Shown here in pieces: positions 50,801 through 56,829 of a DNA stretch of 64,000 nucleotides (position 1 is the first letter of the stretch; each line of letters starts with the position of its first letter). The notes beneath the pieces are model-generated. The model saw nothing but the letters and a program-made list of their open reading frames with translations. It had not been told where the DNA came from and ran no database searches. The position numbers were made by a program, and so were the translations under genes. Source of the stretch: CBDDKZ01 sp965230415 (lineage in GTDB: Bacteria > Bacteroidota > Bacteroidia > Cytophagales > JAAEPT01); NCBI GenBank assembly GCA_965230415.1, contig CBDDKZ010000005.1, positions 3,720,001 through 3,784,000 of the forward strand, given 5' to 3'.

Positions 50801-53654
50801 GGATGGCGATGCCCTGGCTGTTAGCTTTGACAATCCAACGAAAGGAGTGGTGGTTACCGACGGCTCGGTATACACCATAGACGAACGCAGCGATCGCTTT
50901 ACCTCGCTGATGTGGTATGATGAATTGGGAAGAGTGGTGATGAGTCAGAACCCACGCCAGCAGTCCAAGCGTCCACCGGCTTATTCCTACACATTTTACG
51001 ATTTTCTGGGACGGGTTATCGAAGTGGGCGAAGTGGCCCAGAGTGCTGATCCTACAGCAGAACTAAAACAGCAAAACACGGCCTTCAATGTTGAAGAGTC
51101 TTATGTACGGGAATTTGTTGGTACGGGAGAAAGAAGGGAAGTAGTGCGTACGTACTACGATGTGGTACATCCTTACCTCGATGACATTGAAATGCATTAC
51201 AAGGCTCAGGGTGCGCAGGTTGATTTTAACGATGTGACCTTAAGGAACCGGGTGAGCTCCATAGTTTATACCGAAATTCCTTCCATTATCGACGGTAGTG
51301 TGTCCGATCCGCTGACAACGGGTGATTTTGATTATGCCTGCCATTATAGTTATGACATTCACGGCAATGTACATACGCAGATTGTAGACAACCCGGCTCT
51401 TGAGCGTTTTGGCCAACGTTACAAACGCACAGATTACGAATATGACCTGATCAGTGGCAATGTAAATATGCTGGCTTATCAGCCAGGCGAAAAAGATCAG
51501 TTTTACCATCGTTATGCTTACGATGCCGACAACCGCCTGCAAAAAGTAGAAACGAGCGCTAATGGCTATGTTTGGGAGCAGGAGGCGACTTACGAATACT
51601 ACCGTCATGGTCCGTTGATGCGTAAAGTGATTGGCGATTTGCAAGTACAGGGCTGCGACTATGCCTATACGCTACAGGGCTGGTTGAAAGCGATGAACAG
51701 CAATAACCTGCAAACGGACTTGGATATTGGTCAGGACGGCGTGGCAAATGACATCCCGGCCGACGAATTTGGTTGTGAGTTGGGTTACTATCAGGGAGAT
51801 TATTTGGCGATAGGTACACAGCGGTATACAGGAAGTCAGTTGGGTGGAGCCATCAACAGCGATGATCATACGGACGATTTATACAATGGTAGTATCAGCA
51901 AACGGGTGACGGCGATTGCGCATCTCATGGGTTCGAATAATGCACCGGCGGTGTTTGGTTACCGGTACGATCAGCTGAACCGCCTGAGGAGCGGACAGTG
52001 GTATGACAGTCAGGGCAGTGATTTAAGTAATTTGACGGCTGGCGCAGATAAATACCATGTGGCACTCAATTACGATGCCAATGGTAATATACAAACCTTG
52101 AAAAGACATGCTGGCCAGGGCGAGTTGATGGATGATTTTGAATATCATTATGATGATCAGGGTGCTCGCAAGAGGAACCGTTTGTTACAGGTGGAGGACA
52201 ATCAAATTATTGTTTCAGAAAATGACTGGGGTGATATTCAACCGGGACAGGATAGTGATAATTATGGCTATGATGGTACAGGTAACCTCATAAAAGACAC
52301 ACAGGAAGAAATCGAAAGCATTGAGTGGACAACCGATCATAAGATTCGTCGCATTACCCGTACCGAAGGAAGCACCAAACCGGACCTGGAATTTTTGTAC
52401 GACGGAATGCGCAACCGGATTATGAAGCTTGAAATAGCACAAAGCCCGGTAGCTGTTCCAAATATAACCTGGTATGTACGCGATGCAAATGGAAAATTAC
52501 TGGCCTTGTATGAACAAGCGGGACATGCTTTATTCCTGCGTGAGCGTTGTTTGTATGGTCAGGATCACTTAGGCTTAAATACTAGGGAGCTGAATTTAAC
52601 CGATGGTAGTTTGCCAACAGGTGAGGAGCAGCCTATTCAATTGGATTATGGCACCAAACAATACGAGTTAAAAGATCACCTGGGTAATGTCAATGTAGTG
52701 GTAAGCGGTAAGCGCCTGCCTGTATACGATAATGGATTAGCTGTTGGCTTTAGTGCAGAGGTATTGTCTGTCAACGATTATTACCCCTTTGGTATGTCGA
52801 TGCCGGGCAGGACATATAACTCCGGTAAGTACCGTTATGGCTTTAACGGCATGGAGAAGGATGATGAGGTGAAGGGAGAGGGAAATTCGTATGATTTCGG
52901 TTTAAGGCACTATGATCCAAGGCTAGGTAGAATGAAAAGTATTGATCCCAGAACACCGGAATATCCATGGCAATCACCTTATGTTTATCATAGAAATAAT
53001 CCCATTAATTTTATAGATTATTTGGGGGGAGGAGATGATGACGCTCTACTTTTCTTCGAACTTTCACATAAATTATTGATCAAGTTTCCGAAATTATCGT
53101 TTCCTGTCTATCATTTTAAAGTAGAAATAGAACCGTTAAACATAACCTTATACGAAGCAAAATTTAGATTAGAATATAACCTTGATGAAAATAAGTTAAG
53201 TACAGATAAATCAGAATTTTATACTTATTATAATAAAAAAGTAGCTTCCACCGCTGTAAATGTAAGTTACGGTCCTGCGACAGTAGGGCATGAACGAGAG
53301 ACAACAAACGAACCTGGCAAGAAAACAGAATTAAAATCAACAACCTCTGTCGGGGTAAGTGCGGAAAGTAAAAGAATAGGGCTTTCAGGAGGAGTTGCGT
53401 ACAAACATGAAAAGATTTCGGGTGAACCTAAAGGTAGAAACATACTTGCAGCGTCAGCAAAAAAAGATAATGCCCTTGGTCCTATAGCATCCGAAGCAGG
53501 TGCGTCTATTGGAATAAGTGCTGTTGAAATTGACGAAGAGGCACAAAAACCCAGCCCAGAAACAGGAGCACGTGGTACCAGTGGTTTTGATGAAAATGAA
53601 GGTAAAGAAGATGAGGAAAGAAATGGAGGTGGAGGAGGCACCAGTTCATATTAG
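41820..53654 (+). CDS. Giant surface protein: beta-helix and SprB repeats, Asp-box propeller, RHS core and unique tip (3944 aa)
   Basis: Rough order of domains is as follows. Signal peptide 1-20. First NYG-repeat beta-helix-like region 65-345. SprB-like repeats to about 590. A second NYG-repeat region 600-900. More SprB-like repeats 900-1980 (for example ASCANRCDGELETQVSGG, EPSCANKADGVLEVDV). RHS shell start near 2020 (YTLYYYDQSGNLVRTVPPEG and TYTYNSLNQ). An inserted beta-propeller 2110-3025 with six Asp-box motifs of the form TxDxGxxW. The RHS shell resumes near 3029 (LMWYDELGRVVMSQNPRQQ) and runs to the RHS core 3650-3740 (YRYGFNGMEKDDE, DFGLRHYDPRLGRMKSIDPR, YVYHRNNPINFID). The last 205 residues are an unidentified, AT-richer tip ending in a Gly-rich tail. 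It is probably displayed or secreted, with the tip as the variable effector; this is inference from RHS families. No immunity gene follows. Confidence 0.8.
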   Translation: MKKILLILLINLVGTGLTYSQCDPEGEDFKVSVTTDAPSSCGQNDGSARIDMYCGTDGDCYEPGSVVSEFNCNAADYSNHYSGGGDYYVNAGETVLVSGPFDGTVVIQPGGTLVTCGEVMLNNQINLVSGSKMVNLGDLTLHAYNLNDETALLQNFGEINLMYQSSSSWGSIQVDAGTVQNYGNITMPIDYSLNDTTSVFENYGHLEVGTEPSIQELRQTNVRGRMENYGSINTALNTQIDPGGSVVNYCQMNSSKSMYLTESGLFENYGAIEVAREFYLRNQVIVDGGSSVIADKLVLENLIITNNEAACALLKGISELRVQIYEPFTEVLANGAMSICTEGESHELQWLTLGSGATLGCQCTPVDPVSGGIIYATNCLATWPDGLVTNERNDLSSGDYLVSISCGGTFIRQELVTIPPSTEGVPEVVVLPVAASTTCDGRIELSSISGGTPPFAYTLNNLAGNFPFESLCAGNYHLEVSDAVECKVAIPVTIPGDVDCSGFGVSASPLSTPSSGSCNGVYLAQASGNTGPVAFRWSDQEGTVIGNEAQQTGLCIGHWYYVEAVDRTTQCMVTTSVYSGHDTTDCGHAIRIRTRDESCAGSGDGKIAFHTSQGLRSGSSGNCFEGVIPNETCVSCDAYLSGNQNGNALSDGRRYCVQAGQSISGNLNIQNATVVVCGDATNLYVTLGNESTLFLNGNSQLQSLNGSGTNARLINTGTLTLSQMNASLTNFENYGLFNCDYYYRFNETGEHINYGTMDIGQSAVIQGVFQNYGTINVTDWDQNNTTGQLHNYCAVNVTGNVYQSSLIRNEGTFNSIGSWHLNADGTYESVGGSMTNGAHLHFYGIMRGLEGASVIKFGGSINAHGTMEGPLQVCGFSNTSNMTVGPDVEFYNNCEEIQLGCDLLWSLSSGGEVISTDTLLTNLRAGTYYYTLSCGSCTDTGHVVIGSPPLLTLRIDEAKPASCANRCDGELETQVSGGTSPYYYEWDDNRTDASYEQGCAGLHALRVTDEHGCQVGYDATITVGDGPCLCDPPTISLTLDFSNASAANASDGSASVLASGGVGDYEYDWYSEAATGLLPDSALITGLLPGVYQVTVTDAFQCSKSGQVTVGADGGVCQLTADFDQLSEPSCANKADGVLEVDVQNATSDLEVDWYYNGLLLPDVNGLSYHQAATGYYRVVIREKGGLHCVQQLEASLSYADDCDSNCGGIKVGIDEVSDASCADVPDGALEWSVSFGNSPFDYFWYGNTSGHELNHPFYRYRAEKLLNGDYLIMARDSGNCHAGVNTRVEAGDDGCNDCNFEALISVVPPSSATVCNARARLHILDDGDNYEYEIYWSNGSVDTMLIAQQCAGDYWVLLRQYLNGAFVCETKKYFKFPKGPGGEIPCDQATPLELDLKIHNLVVGVPGIATHWLDLQVTGGVGDYRYVWTNGARTQDISIQLAGTYGVRVYSGECSNYADTSITIPGINNDCPEPLTGYADRVEWFVKQPDCSDSPGGALGDINLVVHHFGSGGPYAFLWDQMGAITEDVSSLAPGDYYVTIMDITGHSQKFGPINIIDAGCPGGACEGTTHVVDSLCDYYAENGAIQLMINEGVGPFRYEWSRDGAFFSQERHLSNVGRGSYVARVTDASNCVFTTPALEMPVATACDTSCLCRLLVSSSPSGCPEEAPSGKVYAHLDGGVRPVYTWDIPATGTVVSGLESGIYKVAVADGERLACNTSEFVTVGLSNPDGVCCADFNPSIMPLPATGCGLSGTVLYVTQPGTRYVWNTGERTRSITINTPGVYQVEVWNEEGCYHDLSFTVTDPDDDYDGSNRIYASDEYLCYGSSVTLYAPVIPGASYEWYPNGETTPSIQVSEEGYYWVLITWGNCSMKTTVYTVHGAPLPDDVGINSFVSTLCPDDGVSYPLISTEGIGNAWYFNGELVDTNQVIQASQPGVYRLEVTYPGCEAIIKELTIDKHCDEDSNCNPLAMIISGFDPDDLVSCKDYLINEAEYEAQTLYREYLEGVRTDFKKRYVEHCLDVTERFEMENTGGETTHHYTLYYYDQSGNLVRTVPPEGVHPLEPELLANVQADRVAGRRQILPKHDYATTYTYNSLNQQYAEAIPDHDLLEYHSVSEGKGLEGGLAITGVQMGHVGRAVLFGNDEQGEGIMYYTEDNGANWQEVSGLGAEDLYVAYISDDGTYYTAGDGGTVARNGSEDQGWVLRNIGAQERVEYLRFFPSDADSGIAITAERSVYLTADKGDSWQQVPKLNFDEVVGVIRAYEFISADLGYAVSNVGTEGKIYRTVDGGQSWEELFINTLERQPLALTADRNGIYIAGEKGLLLSVKRNELGYLPINYNNIDFVEILAGSQGLFIKLESGNWDKLDPVTGTSSRLEILDRVAITLQTREAMALKYTSVIGKREVIQYEEADYEPRFLELLNPEISFATPESYIYWTDNALYLKAPETPDMELTLANNEPWSEISWAHVGYEAGRKASNVVVITADGWYYGEDMGSSANWITVTPTDWDETVEQVSFTDRLGGFVRTASQCYFTTDGGYSWELFATIGVDDPVFVDMAFSVSGVIGIDADGVMYSWNSVAGWQEMLINLPAQSINDLELMRGARITDHLLYTCGTGGQILSIDYQEDALIVVDQASQTTEDLTHIVEGVNTVEGQPFAFSSSGQWVFYDGEEWKRQLLGSGFTLRDICFGTGLSGMAIDEQGRLYSKDHDAITWEDLEVFDMNAVDNYSALITTSSIAVGDNGKLVQRAFGNDNVVDLFKIPVIEDMVLLSSGTGYAVGSQGGILKTTDGGRNWRPQGAPSSAQLRGVAFYDDDHGLAVGDDGVLYTNDGGVSWHQGPTGVTLNAVAYRSAEEAVVVGPVNNGVVAIYYLNTQNYTLNRLNGTDFANGILPLAQVMNDVQFVNENVGYAVGANNSIYQYDARDGSAIWNYLPTVSDVSDGDWASLDFYEEEAGYLAGTVDGEGKVLKVALVNGTTWSSIDLSEHPSSDIEGSILDGDALAVSFDNPTKGVVVTDGSVYTIDERSDRFTSLMWYDELGRVVMSQNPRQQSKRPPAYSYTFYDFLGRVIEVGEVAQSADPTAELKQQNTAFNVEESYVREFVGTGERREVVRTYYDVVHPYLDDIEMHYKAQGAQVDFNDVTLRNRVSSIVYTEIPSIIDGSVSDPLTTGDFDYACHYSYDIHGNVHTQIVDNPALERFGQRYKRTDYEYDLISGNVNMLAYQPGEKDQFYHRYAYDADNRLQKVETSANGYVWEQEATYEYYRHGPLMRKVIGDLQVQGCDYAYTLQGWLKAMNSNNLQTDLDIGQDGVANDIPADEFGCELGYYQGDYLAIGTQRYTGSQLGGAINSDDHTDDLYNGSISKRVTAIAHLMGSNNAPAVFGYRYDQLNRLRSGQWYDSQGSDLSNLTAGADKYHVALNYDANGNIQTLKRHAGQGELMDDFEYHYDDQGARKRNRLLQVEDNQIIVSENDWGDIQPGQDSDNYGYDGTGNLIKDTQEEIESIEWTTDHKIRRITRTEGSTKPDLEFLYDGMRNRIMKLEIAQSPVAVPNITWYVRDANGKLLALYEQAGHALFLRERCLYGQDHLGLNTRELNLTDGSLPTGEEQPIQLDYGTKQYELKDHLGNVNVVVSGKRLPVYDNGLAVGFSAEVLSVNDYYPFGMSMPGRTYNSGKYRYGFNGMEKDDEVKGEGNSYDFGLRHYDPRLGRMKSIDPRTPEYPWQSPYVYHRNNPINFIDYLGGGDDDALLFFELSHKLLIKFPKLSFPVYHFKVEIEPLNITLYEAKFRLEYNLDENKLSTDKSEFYTYYNKKVASTAVNVSYGPATVGHERETTNEPGKKTELKSTTSVGVSAESKRIGLSGGVAYKHEKISGEPKGRNILAASAKKDNALGPIASEAGASIGISAVEIDEEAQKPSPETGARGTSGFDENEGKEDEERNGGGGGTSSY

Positions 53655-53664
53655 TATTAACCTC

Positions 53665-53791
53665 CTAGTCTTAGCGTCTCGCTGAGACTAGTACACCTCC
53701 TCAGTTACCTGCAAGGGACGCTGAGCCCGGCGGAACTGGTATCATTTCATATAAAGGTCGAGGCAGGATGTACGACCACTAAATAAACTAA
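53665..53791 (+). repeat. 127-bp direct repeat, copy 1
   Basis: This copy differs from the one at 53935 at three positions. It opens with a perfect stem-loop: CTAGTCTTAGCG (53665-53676), loop TCT, CGCTGAGACTAG (53680-53691), with one G-T pair. It begins 10 bp after the stop codon of the giant RHS gene. Confidence 0.9.
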
Positions 53792-53825
53792 GGGGCTGTC
53801 TCAAAAGTAGCCCCTTTTTTTGTTT
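53791..53825 (+). terminator. Terminator of the RHS operon
   Basis: AGGGGCT (53791-53797) pairs with AGCCCCT (53809-53815) and is followed by a run of T residues. The hairpin strand begins with GGGGCTGTCTCAAAAG, which also resembles an end sequence of some Bacteroidota insertion elements. Confidence 0.75.
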
Positions 53826-53934
53826 AGATGGGACAGTCTCCCACTTTTTAGCTATAGGCTTTAAATTCCCGCTATTTTGAATTAAAATATCTCTAAAATA
53901 GAGTTTTTATGGGTTCTGGAACCACCAAAATCCA
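53792..53934 (+). other. Spacer between the two repeats, possible insertion-element remnant
   Basis: This 143-bp AT-rich spacer has GGGGCTGTCTC at 53792 and a related GGGACAGTCTCCC at about 53830. No transposase frame is present. The motifs and the flanking direct repeats suggest a past mobile event, but this is weak. Confidence 0.3.
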
Positions 53935-54061
53935 CTAGTCTTAGCGTCTCGCTGAGACTAGTACACCTCCTCAGTTACCTGCAAGGAACGCTGAGCCCGG
54001 CAGAACTGGTATCATTTCATATAAAGGTCGAGGCAGGATGCACGACCACTAAATAAACTAA
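53935..54061 (+). repeat. 127-bp direct repeat, copy 2
   Basis: It is 270 bp downstream of copy 1 and differs at three bases (a G/A in GCAAGG, a G/A in CGGC, a T/C in GGATG). The same 12-bp hairpin spans 53935-53961. No open frame crosses it. Confidence 0.9.
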
Positions 54062-54097
54062 ACCCCCTATAAGGTTTTTAACACCTTAGAGGGGTTT
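54060..54097 (-). terminator. Terminator at the convergence point
   Basis: AAACCCC/GGGGTTT with an inner TAAGGT/ACCTTA helix forms a strong hairpin with one mismatch. On the minus strand it is followed by TTTAGTTTATTT, so it ends the minus-strand Tc/Hint genes. It begins 9 bp after the stop codon of the 182-residue gene. Confidence 0.75.
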
Positions 54098-54105
54098 GAT
54101 AGGTT

Positions 54106-54654
54106 TTAAGAAACAAGCTCCTCATTCCATCGACTATACCCCTCTTTCTCCGGGTGTTTGTCCGGACATTGCTCCGAAGGTATTCTGATTTTCTTCGCAA
54201 TATTACATCCGCATAAATTGCATACACTTTGCCTCGCGCGTTGTCCAATTTCATCCGTGTTTTTGCCTGTGGAAACCATTTTTTGTAAGGCCTTTTTAGG
54301 TGAAGATAAATTAGGGCATAACAGACAGGCATCTTCACGTTGCTCCAGCGTAATTTTATCGACTTTTGAAAACCCTGTTTTAGTCCAGGCAACCAAAGCC
54401 TTTGTAGCTCTCCCAATTAATTCTGTATTAGATAGTTTCGGGGTATTTGCAGCCGTACTTTTAGGTGGATTGGCCAATAAGTGATTTAAAAATGCCGGAG
54501 TGTTTCTTGTCGTTAGAATATTCCGTGCATAATTTTCATCTTCCACGGCTGCTTGTAAAACTTCTACCGAGACCGTTTCCTCTATTCCTAAAAAATCGGA
54601 AAATTGGCGGCATTTTTCTTCGATGCTTCCTTCAAGTGTTTCTAATTCTTTCAT
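54106..54654 (-). CDS. Zinc-ribbon-like protein (182 aa), Tc-locus partner of unknown function
   Basis: No signal peptide or membrane segment is present. The N-terminal 60 residues are helical and acidic. The middle has a helical segment (75-105). The C-terminal 75 residues carry six Cys in the pattern C110-x2-C113-P, C145-x2-C148-G-C150, C163-P, inside REDACLLCPNL and CNLCGCNIAKKIRIPSEQCP. This pattern is like small metal-binding ribbons often found in phage and mobile-locus proteins. The gene is the last of the minus-strand set after the two Hint-type proteins and may be a structural or assembly partner. Function unknown. Confidence 0.7.
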   Translation of the reverse strand: MKELETLEGSIEEKCRQFSDFLGIEETVSVEVLQAAVEDENYARNILTTRNTPAFLNHLLANPPKSTAANTPKLSNTELIGRATKALVAWTKTGFSKVDKITLEQREDACLLCPNLSSPKKALQKMVSTGKNTDEIGQRARQSVCNLCGCNIAKKIRIPSEQCPDKHPEKEGYSRWNEELVS

Positions 54655-54719
54655 GACTAATTCTTTTTTGTTGATTCGTAAATTTTATTCAAAACCCGGT
54701 TCGCGTCCGGGGCAGGAGG

Positions 54720-54750
54720 CAAGCATCAAAAAGCATCTTTTTGATGCTTG
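54720..54750 (-). terminator. Perfect hairpin after Hint-type gene A
   Basis: CAAGCATCAAAAAG (54720-54733) and CTTTTTGATGCTTG (54737-54750) form a perfect 14-bp stem with a 3-nt loop. No T-tract follows on the minus strand, so it may protect an mRNA end rather than terminate. The core GCATCAAA/TTTGATGC is shared with the hairpin at 56699. Confidence 0.55.
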
Positions 54751-54758
54751 TCTGTTTA

Positions 54759-56606
54759 TTAGAATACCAAATGTGTTTTAAAATAAGCCTTGTTATTGTT
54801 AGGATCTAGCTTTTCTCCCTTAACCCCCGTCACATTTCGTACTGTCAGTTCATAGTGCTGATGGTGTTTGAAATCTCCGATGAGAAGTACTTTTGAATCA
54901 TCCTCATCATTGATTTCAGCTTTAGATATTGCAACTACCGGATCTAAAATGTAATTATCCACCTGCTGGGCAGATACATGATCCAATGCTAAATTAAAAT
55001 TAATTTCTACGGTAGGTTTGCCTTTTTTAGAACCCACTTCGTCTCCTGTCACCTTTAACATAGGTACAGGTTCTTTTGTGGCACATGCGGGTAGGTCACC
55101 TCCCAGGCGGGCATACGTCATCGTAGTTTCCCTGCATGATATATCGGGGTCTTTTTGTGGATTTAGTGGATTTCCTTTTTTGTTTTCAGGACTAATCAGA
55201 TCAAATATGGTACGTATTTGGTCGTAACCTTTTTCAGCCATGTTGTATGCGTTTTCTTCCCATATCGTTTGCATAACCAATCCGATTCCAAAATAATCAC
55301 AATAGATTCTATCCAATAAACCTTCATGTTTGAAGCCTTCGGGCTGTAAGAAACTTGCGACTGCCTGCGATACGGCTAAAGCCAAGCCCTCTTTTTTTAG
55401 TTCTTCTATGCGCAAGAAACCTCCGGTTACCACCAAATGTTGTTTGTTACGTAAGGTATAAGCATAAACATTGGAGTCTTGTGCGTTCCAGTCACAGTGG
55501 TAATTGATGTCTGGGTAAAAGCTGTTGCAAAGCATGAAAATGTGTTTCAGAGAACTCACACCGGTCTGATTATTGAAATCCCTGATTGTAGCCTTGTCTT
55601 TAATATCTTGAGCTTGTTTTTTGGCAACAAACTTATTCGCATCGTCTGGGATAAATAGCGCTTCACCATCAAAATGTTGTAATGTGGAAGGAGTATGGAT
55701 ATCATCTGTATTGACGTCTGGGTGTTGAAATTGTTTAAAACCGGTGTTGTTATCGCTGTGAAGTTGATCATATTCGTCAGAACCAATACTCGGTCCATCT
55801 TCAAGCATGTCACCCAATTCTTCCTGATGAACTTGTAGTGTATAGTCACCGGTAACTACTCCGTTAGAACACAGCAGGTGTCCGTCTACCGAACCATTAA
55901 AATCTAGAGTGGTGGCCACGTGATGCCATCCACCGGAATATTCAGCCAGTTTTACTGAATTGATTGGTATGGCTTTACCATCTTGATTCACCAGTTCATC
56001 TTCAATCGATAGTTTACCGGCAGCTTTTAATTTTCCACTAGCCAATAAAAACAACTGGTCAGGAGTACAAATTAAACTGCTTTCTTCTTCGAAATGAATA
56101 AAAACAGCCAGCGGGTAATGAGCCTGGTTTTTCGGTAATGGGGGCGTACCCCCACTGAATTTCAATTTATGAGTTTTCCAGGATAGTTCCCCCCCTTTGA
56201 AATTGGCCGTTAGTATTTGGTCTCCAACAGTTAAGTGCTGTATTTCGTTGGTTTCTTTTTCTGAAATGGCGATAGGTGTCTGCCAGGCATAACAGGCACA
56301 ACAACAATAACATGGCCGGGCTTTAAAATCAGGGTTTTCTTCTAAGAATTGTAGCAGCTCGTCAACGTTGCCAAAAGTTTTTTCCTGACATTTTTCGACA
56401 TTATATTCATCAGGGCCGCACTTGCTAGCATTGTACACTTCGATTAATTGAAAAGGACTGTAAGGATCTTTTCCAGCACAATATTGATGGAAAGTAGGAG
56501 AGAAGTATTCCGTACATTTATATGCAAGGACTCCTGATGTACTTGGGCATGGCTGGAAACCTTGCGATTTAAGTCTTTGGTAACATGTTGATGGATCGTA
56601 TCCCAT
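54759..56606 (-). CDS. Cys-cluster / degenerate Hint / pseudo-M48-like / Ig-like protein, paralog A (615 aa)
   Basis: The start is ATG 56606, which aligns exactly with the start of paralog B (both read MGYDP-x-TC). An upstream in-frame ATG at 56660 adds 18 residues and is rejected. The order of parts is: Cys-rich N-terminus (to about 105) ending in a CCCAC cluster; Hint-like fold starting at CYAWQTPIAI and ending with LCSNGVVTGDYTLQV; helical region with SNVYAYTLRNKQHLVVTGGF and GLALAVSQAVASFLQPEGF, which recalls an M48 peptidase without its HExxH; and a C-terminal Ig-like (Big_5) domain with VEINFNLALDHVSAQQV. The Hint block-B His is Gln (TPDQLFLL). No signal peptide is seen. The gene lies 223 bp downstream of paralog B, in the same direction as the TcA gene. 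Activity is unknown. Confidence 0.72.
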   Translation of the reverse strand: MGYDPSTCYQRLKSQGFQPCPSTSGVLAYKCTEYFSPTFHQYCAGKDPYSPFQLIEVYNASKCGPDEYNVEKCQEKTFGNVDELLQFLEENPDFKARPCYCCCACYAWQTPIAISEKETNEIQHLTVGDQILTANFKGGELSWKTHKLKFSGGTPPLPKNQAHYPLAVFIHFEEESSLICTPDQLFLLASGKLKAAGKLSIEDELVNQDGKAIPINSVKLAEYSGGWHHVATTLDFNGSVDGHLLCSNGVVTGDYTLQVHQEELGDMLEDGPSIGSDEYDQLHSDNNTGFKQFQHPDVNTDDIHTPSTLQHFDGEALFIPDDANKFVAKKQAQDIKDKATIRDFNNQTGVSSLKHIFMLCNSFYPDINYHCDWNAQDSNVYAYTLRNKQHLVVTGGFLRIEELKKEGLALAVSQAVASFLQPEGFKHEGLLDRIYCDYFGIGLVMQTIWEENAYNMAEKGYDQIRTIFDLISPENKKGNPLNPQKDPDISCRETTMTYARLGGDLPACATKEPVPMLKVTGDEVGSKKGKPTVEINFNLALDHVSAQQVDNYILDPVVAISKAEINDEDDSKVLLIGDFKHHQHYELTVRNVTGVKGEKLDPNNNKAYFKTHLVF

Positions 56607-56698
56607 AATAATTAGTTTGTTTGGTGATAAATTTTTCATGTTCACAGCAATTGTATTCACCGCGGTTTAATTTATTCTGACTCACTCAATTAGTTGTG

Positions 56699-56733
56699 AC
56701 AGACTGCATCAAAATTGCTTTGATGCAGTCTGT
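56699..56733 (-). terminator. Perfect hairpin after Hint-type gene B
   Basis: ACAGACTGCATCAAA (56699-56713) and TTTGATGCAGTCTGT (56719-56733) form a perfect 15-bp stem with a 5-nt loop. It lacks a T-tract. It probably separates the TcA-paralog B transcript from paralog A or stabilises a 3' end. Confidence 0.6.
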
Positions 56734-56829
56734 ATTAAAATGTCCCCGTATGTATTAAGCCTTTTTGAAAAGTTGCCTTAGCCAGTTTAGAATTGCTCTA
56801 AGAAACCGCCAGGGCCATTTTTCGGTGCT

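Noticed and set aside
41820..53654. CRISPR or DNA tandem-repeat array in the giant gene
   Set aside because: Repeats are visible only at protein level, diverged and in frame; no short identical DNA repeats with spacers occur anywhere in the window.
53792..53934. Complete insertion sequence or MITE
   Set aside because: No transposase frame, no proper terminal inverted repeat pair and no target duplication of normal size; only end-like motifs are present.
54078..54416. 112-codon minus-strand frame overlapping the Cys-ribbon gene
   Set aside because: It is a different frame of the same strand; the 182-residue frame has an ordered Cys pattern and the better start.
56607..56660. 18-residue N-terminal extension of Hint-type paralog A
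   Set aside because: Paralog B begins exactly at the equivalent MGYDP, and the extension has no counterpart.
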